Assembly: GCA_018266965.1 (NCBI GenBank)
Contig: JAFDZJ010000007.1
Coordinates: 1 to 12,142 of the forward strand
Length of the DNA stretch: 12,142 nt
Direction of reading: 5' to 3'
Origin: Bacteroidota bacterium
Lineage (GTDB): Bacteria > Bacteroidota > Bacteroidia > Flavobacteriales > Weeksellaceae
Positions 7,899-12,142 of the stretch are shown here, one piece after another; positions within the stretch are counted from its first letter, which is position 1; each line of letters begins with the position of its first letter. The notes below the pieces were generated by a model. The model saw nothing but the letters and a program-made list of their open reading frames with translations. It was not told the origin of the DNA and did no database searches. The position numbers and the translations under genes were made by a program.

Positions 7899-8426
7899 AT
7901 GGACACTATTAGCTTCGACAAACTATTGCTTAAATCAGCATTTTGCTGTATGGCATCAGATGGGCATATTGACAATAGAGAAATAGCCTTAATTAAAACA
8001 ATGTGTGAAAATTCAACATTGTTCAAAGACTTCAACTTTCAAGAAGAAATTAATTCTCTTGTAAACAAGATTAACACAAGAGGAAAGGAATTTATTTCCT
8101 ACTACTTTGATTTGTTAGGAAAATCCGCATTAACGGAAAAAGAAGAATTGACTTTAATTGATTTTGCAATACAAACGATTAAAGCAGACGAGCAGATTGA
8201 GTATTCTGAAATCAAATTCTTTAAGAACATCAGACATAGACTAAAAATAAGTGATGAAAATATTTTGGCTGTGTTTCCAAACATTGAACAGTTTTTAGAA
8301 GAAGACATTGTAACCGAATCATTCCTTGACAAAATTACAAGCCAGTATTTAGAAGCTGCTGAGTTACCACAGTTTGAGTTAATAAGTCTTGACACTAGTT
8401 CATTAGAAGACTTGGATAATAAATAG
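7899..8426 (+). CDS. TerB-like acidic helical protein
   Basis: A 175-residue cytoplasmic protein with no signal or membrane segment. It has the TerB-type pattern of two helical repeats, each with an acidic metal-binding-like signature: MASDGHIDNREIALI (18-32, with D21 and E28) and IKADEQIEYSEIKFF (94-108). Residues from about 130 form an acidic tail without a clear match. TerB and TerB-like domains occur in tellurite-resistance, stress and conflict loci, often near membranes and next to ATPases. Here it follows the kinase-AAA+ gene by 11 bases and probably serves as an adaptor or a Ca- or metal-responsive subunit. The family call rests on the repeated motif; any partner is inferred. Confidence 0.7.
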   Translation: MDTISFDKLLLKSAFCCMASDGHIDNREIALIKTMCENSTLFKDFNFQEEINSLVNKINTRGKEFISYYFDLLGKSALTEKEELTLIDFAIQTIKADEQIEYSEIKFFKNIRHRLKISDENILAVFPNIEQFLEEDIVTESFLDKITSQYLEAAELPQFELISLDTSSLEDLDNK

Positions 8427-8433
8427 TAAAATT

Positions 8434-8970
8434 ATGAGCAAAAGAATAGAAGCCAAAATAACTTGTCCAAATTGCAGTAATCAATTTGATTTCACCTTGT
8501 ATCGTTCAATTTGGGGCGAATATCCTGAAAACAGAGAATTGGTGATGACAAACCAAATAAATGTTGCGTCTTGTCCCTCTTGCAATCATGCTACTAAGCT
8601 TCAATATCCTTTCATTTATACAAATGCTAATCAGCATTTCGCTGTATGGTGGGAGCCAGAATATGATGCTCAAATAGATAGCGATAGTAAAGGATATGCA
8701 AAAATGATGGGTGAAGGAAACTACCTTGCTACTGCTCCAAGAATCAAAAGCTGGAGCGAGTTTAAAAATACAATTTTGAAATTTGAAAATGGAGAATTGA
8801 AAGGAAAGCCAGGTGCAATGGGCAAAGAGATGAACGACCAAATGCAAGGTTTTATGAAGCATCTACAAGACCAAAATAAAAAGAAAAATAGCGGTTGTAT
8901 GGGTGTTGCTTTAATTCTATTTGTTTTTAGTTCAGGGTTAATATACGGGATATCAAAAATCATTTTCTGA
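8434..8970 (+). CDS. CpXC-type zinc-binding protein with C-terminal membrane anchor
   Basis: A 178-residue protein. Near the N-terminus are two CPxC knuckles, CPNC (11-14) and CPSC (47-50), separated by about 32 residues, with QFDF and SIWGEYPE between them, as in CpXC domains. They should bind one zinc ion. Aromatic residues follow (FAVWWEPEYD, about 69-78), and then a polar, probably helical region. Residues about 155-174 are a hydrophobic anchor preceded by lysines (KKKNSG), so the zinc domain should face the cytoplasm from the inner membrane. It starts 7 bases after the TerB-like gene and its stop overlaps the next start. The role is unknown; a membrane-bound docking or sensing subunit is plausible. 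Confidence 0.75.
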   Translation: MSKRIEAKITCPNCSNQFDFTLYRSIWGEYPENRELVMTNQINVASCPSCNHATKLQYPFIYTNANQHFAVWWEPEYDAQIDSDSKGYAKMMGEGNYLATAPRIKSWSEFKNTILKFENGELKGKPGAMGKEMNDQMQGFMKHLQDQNKKKNSGCMGVALILFVFSSGLIYGISKIIF

Positions 8971-9269
8971 TGACAATGGTAATCAAAATCATTCTTGCTG
9001 TTTTATTCTTCATTTGCCTTGCAGATATGCCTTATAGCTTTTACCAGTTTATAAGGTTCGCTGGACTTGTTGGATTTGCAATATTAGCATATCAAGCACA
9101 CGAACAAAACAGACAATCAGAAATGATTATTTATGTTGGACTTGCTTTACTATTTCAACCATTTTTCAAAATAGCACTCGGCAGACAAATGTGGAATATA
9201 GTTGACGTAGTTGTAGGAATAGGACTTTTAATATCAATATTTATGAAACCAAAGGAAAGCCCACGCTAA
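8970..9269 (+). CDS. Small multi-pass membrane protein, DUF6804-like
   Basis: A 99-residue, strongly hydrophobic protein with about four membrane segments (near residues 3-19, 28-43, 52-66 and 75-92) and a short basic tail. The pattern DMPYSFYQFIRF (19-30), FQPFFKIALGR (62-72) and WNIVDVVVGIG (75-85) resembles the small membrane family DUF6804, whose function is not known to me. The start overlaps the stop of the CpXC gene in TGATG, which suggests translational coupling; a second ATG at 8976 is an alternative. As the last gene of the operon it could be a membrane partner of the CpXC protein. Small proteins of this type also travel as unrelated cargo, so its membership in the system is less certain than that of the genes before it. 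Confidence 0.7.
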   Translation: MTMVIKIILAVLFFICLADMPYSFYQFIRFAGLVGFAILAYQAHEQNRQSEMIIYVGLALLFQPFFKIALGRQMWNIVDVVVGIGLLISIFMKPKESPR

Positions 9270-9397
9270 AAGCAAGCACATTTGCAATTCGCACAAGCCA
9301 ACGCACAGACCAAAAATTGCAAAAGAGCTTGCTTTGCCAACGCAGACAAAAATTGTCTTTAAAAAATTTCCCAACGCTTCAAAAAAATAAAAATACA
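9269..9397. repeat. AT-rich intergenic repeat with hairpin, downstream copy
   Basis: Non-coding DNA after the operon. A hairpin at 9269-9335 repeats the upstream design with other bases: AAAGCAAGC (9269-9277) pairs with GCTTGCTTT (9327-9335), then ACA (9278-9280) faces AGA (9324-9326), then TTTGCAATT (9281-9289) pairs with AATTGCAAA (9315-9323). The loop again contains CACAAGCCAAC (9292-9302). Boxes of the form GCCAACGC or CCCAACGC lie at 9297, 9336 and 9370. The segments at 9349-9367 and 9381-9397 are inverted copies of 256-274 (18 of 19 bases) and 230-246 (17 of 17). Because no run of T follows the stem, it is not a typical intrinsic terminator. Confidence 0.6.
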
Positions 9398-9483
9398 CCG
9401 ACACACAGCCCGACAAACACAGTAGAGAATGACAATGAAACTCAATATTGACAAGGATTACAACGATACAGCAGACAGAAGGC

Positions 9484-9622
9484 CAGCAGGTAACAGCGGT
9501 TTTGCAAAAAAGCGGGTTCAGTGGTTAATTGAACATTCCACCTCGCATCAACTTTTGTGCTATGTTGACAGTTTTGAACTCCGAAATCCGCTTCTTCGCA
9601 AAGCCACCAAACGTTACCTGCT
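9484..9622. repeat. 139-base imperfect palindrome, copy R1
   Basis: Its ends are a perfect 10-base inverted repeat, AGCAGGTAAC (9485-9494) and GTTACCTGCT (9613-9622). Inside, GGTTTTGCAAAAAAGCGG (9498-9515) pairs with its counterpart at about 9588-9605. A·C mismatches occur at A9506/C9597 and A9509/C9594; read on the minus strand these become G·T or G·U pairs. A small GTGG/CCAC hairpin lies at 9521-9541. A second copy sits exactly 2406 bases downstream. An open frame across it (9429-9650) follows the palindrome and is not taken as a gene. It resembles integron attC sites in general design (folded, asymmetric, sequence-variable), but the standard attC core boxes are not matched. Confidence 0.7.
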
Positions 9623-9656
9623 ATGTTGTTGGACACTCTCTAAAATTTGAAACAGT

Positions 9657-11852
9657 ATGACACGAAATATTTTACAAACCTTTTTATTTATAGTGATTTG
9701 TGCTTCTTCTAAAGCTCAAAATAACTATCCTGCTACCAAAACCGTTGACAGTAGCGACACTTATTTTGGAGTTACTTACAAAGACCCTTACCGTTGGTTA
9801 GAAAATTTAAAAGACAGCAACGTTGTAAACTGGTTTAGGCTTCAAAAGGAATTTGCCGATAAAAAAATGGAAAAAATTGATGGTATTGATAGCCTGCTCA
9901 ACCAGATACAGTATTTTTTGGATGCAAAAACTTGGAGAAGAGAGCCTTATTGGAAAACAGCTTCAAGATACTATTATATGATTTGGAAGAAAGGACAGCT
10001 ATCACAAAAACTATATTATAAAACAATAAATGACACAACCGAGCATTTGCTATTTGACACTTGGGACATTCATCCTGGTATGCGGTATGAATTGTATGAC
10101 ATAGCTCTTTCACCCAACGAAAAATATTTTTTTGCTGCATTTGATAAAAATGGCGAAGAATATCCTTTTATAAAAGTATATGATGTGGCAAACAAAAAAT
10201 GGCTGAAAGACAGCATACCAAACTGTTGGGCTGGTACTATTAATTGGACTGCCAACAGCAAAGGATTTATTTATAGCTACAATACAGGCGACCGTAATGC
10301 CTCTAATGCAACAGAAAATGAAGTAGTTAAATACCATACACTTTTTACCAACTATACTGCTGATAAACTAATTATGGATGACAGAATAAGGAACACTATT
10401 GAAAAGAAAATTAGCAATGCTTACCATGCATGGGTTTATACAAATAATAGCTTAAAAAGAATTTACTGTATTCCCAATTCAGGTTTCGGACTTGATAAAA
10501 ATGCCTATTACATCAACAATGCTCAATTACAAAATCAGAACAAACAATGGGAAAAATTATATTCTAAAACTGACTCGGTGTATAGTTTTAAGGAAGCCAA
10601 TAATGGGTATTATTTTATATCAGCAAAGGGAAAAGGATTTAAAAGCCTTCGATACACATCTTACAATAACCCTGACTTTGCTAATGCCAAAATTATTTTT
10701 CCTGAAGACAGTATCTGGCAATTGGAATACATGGATGAAACTAAATCATACATCCTTGTTAGTTATTCAAAATATGGTTTTCTCAACAAGACAATTTTTA
10801 TTGACAAAAGAACTGGAAAAAAGGTTAATGCATCGGCTATAAATGGTTTTGACAGGCATAGCATTTGGACTATGGGCATAAATACCGATGAGTGTGTTTT
10901 TTATACCGAACCTGTAAACAAACCAAAAAGTGGGTATCTTCTTAACATTGCCAATAACAAATTAAGTAACGATGATTTTTGGGCAACTCATGGACAAACC
11001 TTTGTTGATGGAAGCGATGATATTATAACTGAATTAATAGAAGTGCCATCATACGATGGCACACTTGTACCCATGAGCGTAATGAGAAATAAAAATACAA
11101 AGTTGGATGGCAATAATACTTGTATACTTTGGGGCTATGGAGCTTATGGAATTCGTGGAAAGGAAAACTACTTTAATGAATTTAACATTTCTAATAACCT
11201 GTTGGTACAGCGTGGCGTTGTGCTTGTGCATGCCTATGTAAGGGGTGGTGGAGAAAAAGGAGAAGCATGGCATCAGGCAGGTATGAAGGAAACTAAACCT
11301 AATAGTTGGAAAGATTTTATAGCTTGTGCAGAATATCTTATAAAGAACAAATACACCCAATCATCAAAACTTAGCTGCTTCGGTGGTAGTGCTGGTGGTG
11401 TATTAATTGGCAGAGCCATTACCGAAAGACCTGAATTGTTTGCAGCAGCCACTATACAATCTGGCACCGTAAATCTAATAAGAAGTAAAGCTTGGTCAAA
11501 TTTAATTAATAATTATCCCGAATTTGGTAATCCTGATATAGCATCTGAAATGAAAGGGGTTATAGAAATGGATGCAGTAATTCATGTAAAACCTAAAACA
11601 AAATATCCTGCTGTCTATTTTCAAGCAGGCATGAATGACCCAAGAGTGCCAATATGGATGTCAGGTAAAATGGCAGCTACATTGCAAGCAAACAGCACAT
11701 CAGATAAACCCGTTTTACTCTATACCTTTTTTGAAGGCGGTCATAATGCAGATGCCAATGCTGCAACAGCAATTGACAAATGGAGAACAAGCTTAAAAAT
11801 GGTGTTCTTTTTATTATGGCAATCTGGACATAAAGATTTTCAACCGAAATAA
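9657..11852 (+). CDS. Secreted prolyl oligopeptidase, S9A family
   Basis: A 731-residue serine peptidase that cleaves short peptides after proline. Residues 1-20 are a signal peptide (SSKA-Q), so it should act in the periplasm or outside the cell, as is common for Bacteroidota members of this family. YKDPYRWLEN (41-50) is the family N-terminal signature. Residues about 70-430 form the beta-propeller and the last 270 or so residues the alpha/beta-hydrolase domain. The catalytic triad is visible: S578 in GGSAGG, D661 in MNDPRVP and H696 in GGHNA. RGGGEKGEAWH precedes them and belongs to the substrate-binding region. The length suits the family plus a signal peptide, and no frame is broken. It stands alone between two copies of the same palindromic repeat and has no functional link to the Hsp70 operon that I can see. 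Confidence 0.95.
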   Translation: MTRNILQTFLFIVICASSKAQNNYPATKTVDSSDTYFGVTYKDPYRWLENLKDSNVVNWFRLQKEFADKKMEKIDGIDSLLNQIQYFLDAKTWRREPYWKTASRYYYMIWKKGQLSQKLYYKTINDTTEHLLFDTWDIHPGMRYELYDIALSPNEKYFFAAFDKNGEEYPFIKVYDVANKKWLKDSIPNCWAGTINWTANSKGFIYSYNTGDRNASNATENEVVKYHTLFTNYTADKLIMDDRIRNTIEKKISNAYHAWVYTNNSLKRIYCIPNSGFGLDKNAYYINNAQLQNQNKQWEKLYSKTDSVYSFKEANNGYYFISAKGKGFKSLRYTSYNNPDFANAKIIFPEDSIWQLEYMDETKSYILVSYSKYGFLNKTIFIDKRTGKKVNASAINGFDRHSIWTMGINTDECVFYTEPVNKPKSGYLLNIANNKLSNDDFWATHGQTFVDGSDDIITELIEVPSYDGTLVPMSVMRNKNTKLDGNNTCILWGYGAYGIRGKENYFNEFNISNNLLVQRGVVLVHAYVRGGGEKGEAWHQAGMKETKPNSWKDFIACAEYLIKNKYTQSSKLSCFGGSAGGVLIGRAITERPELFAAATIQSGTVNLIRSKAWSNLINNYPEFGNPDIASEMKGVIEMDAVIHVKPKTKYPAVYFQAGMNDPRVPIWMSGKMAATLQANSTSDKPVLLYTFFEGGHNADANAATAIDKWRTSLKMVFFLLWQSGHKDFQPK

Positions 11853-11889
11853 ATTTTCAAAACGAGATGCAGATACAACTGACGAAACA

Positions 11890-12028
11890 CAGCAGGTAAC
11901 AAGGTATTGGCAAAAAAGGGGCTGACGGAAGTAATTGAACTGTTGTGCTACTATCAGCTTTTGTGCATATATTCGACTGACGGTTTTCAAATTCCCCTTC
12001 TTCGCCAATACCCGCTCCGTTAGCAGAT
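11890..12028. repeat. Imperfect palindrome, copy R2
   Basis: This copy aligns to 9484-9622 without gaps at a fixed offset of 2406 bases: CAGCAGGTAAC (11890-11900), TAATTGAAC (11932-11940), CTTTTGTGC (11958-11966), CTTCTTCGC (11997-12005) and GTTA (12019-12022). The stem GGTATTGGCAAAAAAGGGG (11903-11921) pairs with 11994-12012 at 17 of 19 positions; the two exceptions are the same A·C mismatches as in copy R1. Stem bases that differ from R1 are changed on both arms. The outer end is less complete: GTTAGCAG (12019-12026) replaces GTTACCTG. It lies 37 bases after the peptidase stop codon and 34 bases before the lipoprotein start. Confidence 0.7.
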
Positions 12029-12062
12029 AGCTTATAACAACCATCATCCATAAATATTAAAT

Positions 12063-12142
12063 ATGAGAAAAGCAGGACTTTTTATTTTAATCGGAATCAT
12101 ATTCGCTTCGTGTTCAACGACTAAACAGGTTGGAAGTTCGAA
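12063..12142 (+). CDS. Lipoprotein, start only
   Basis: The window ends 26 codons into this gene. The protein begins with MRKAG and a hydrophobic stretch, then FASC with the cysteine at residue 17 followed by STTKQ. This is a signal peptidase II lipobox of the loose kind accepted in Bacteroidota, so the product should be a lipid-anchored envelope protein. The mature part is cut off and its function cannot be told. The ATG at 12063 is preceded by an A/T-rich spacer, like other starts here. It lies directly after repeat copy R2. Confidence 0.7.
   Translation, partial: MRKAGLFILIGIIFASCSTTKQVGSS

Larger units (their letters stand above)
405..9269 (+). other. Eight-gene Hsp70/kinase-AAA+ operon
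   Basis: Eight genes run in the same direction with gaps of 1, 13, 5, 0, 11 and 7 bases, and a final 1-base overlap (TGATG at 8968-8972). No internal terminator is apparent, and the best promoter match is at 351-382. The tight packing argues that the products are made together and act together. Spacers before the starts are A/T-rich without AGGAGG, as is normal in Bacteroidota. No poly-T terminator hairpin is visible after 9269. The hairpin at 9269-9335 begins at the last base of the final stop codon and could mark or protect the 3' end of the transcript. Confidence 0.85.

Noticed and set aside
9269..9335. Hairpin after the operon as an intrinsic terminator
   Set aside because: No run of T follows the stem, and the same design occurs upstream of the promoter, where a terminator would make no sense.
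9641..9649. TAAAATTTG ahead of the peptidase gene as a promoter -7 box
   Set aside because: It is one base too long for TAnnTTTG and has no TTG at the right distance upstream.
9429..9650. Open frame of 73 codons between the operon and the peptidase
   Set aside because: It is almost wholly made of the palindromic repeat R1, so the open frame follows from the repeat and not from protein selection.
9484..12028. Repeats R1 and R2 as true integron attC sites
   Set aside because: The general fold is similar, but the core boxes RYYYAAC and GTTRRRY are not matched and no integrase gene is in the window.

Overview
The window looks like a chromosomal segment from a member of the Bacteroidota, probably a Chitinophagales- or Sphingobacteriia-like organism. 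The evidence is: AT-rich genes, starts preceded by A/T-rich spacers instead of a Shine-Dalgarno sequence, a promoter that fits the Bacteroidota consensus (TTTG, 20 bases, TAnnTTTG), a secreted S9A prolyl oligopeptidase and a Cys-anchored lipoprotein. The assignment rests on style and protein resemblance, not on a marker gene.

Positions 1-404 hold no convincing gene. They contain a GC-rich palindromic element (20-123), an AT-rich repeat region with a long imperfect hairpin (287-350), and a promoter (351-382). Positions 405-9269 are one tight eight-gene operon on the + strand; its genes abut, overlap by 1 base or are at most 13 bases apart. In order it encodes: a J-like protein with no HPD motif and a coiled-coil tail; a single-pass membrane protein whose cytoplasmic end resembles GrpE; an Hsp70 with an extra domain between its ATPase and substrate-binding domains; a small exported protein; a kinase-like domain fused to a classic AAA+ ATPase; a TerB-like protein; a membrane-anchored CpXC-type zinc-binding protein; and a small DUF6804-like membrane protein.

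Together these suggest a dedicated chaperone machine at the inner membrane. The Hsp70, J-like and GrpE-like proteins would form a private folding cycle. The exported protein and the periplasmic coiled coil could sense the envelope. The kinase-AAA+ fusion could signal to or remodel the bound clients. TerB and CpXC modules are often found in stress and biological-conflict loci. I do not recognise this combination as a named system. A stress-response or anti-phage role is inference.

Downstream, 9270-9656 holds a second hairpin of the same design as the one at 287-350, an inverted copy of an upstream AT-rich segment, and a 139-base imperfect palindrome (9484-9622). A secreted prolyl oligopeptidase follows (9657-11852). 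A second copy of the palindrome (11890-12028) lies exactly 2406 bases from the first, with compensatory changes in its stem. The window ends inside a lipoprotein gene that starts at 12063. Structured repeats therefore separate the operon, the peptidase and the lipoprotein like cassette boundaries.
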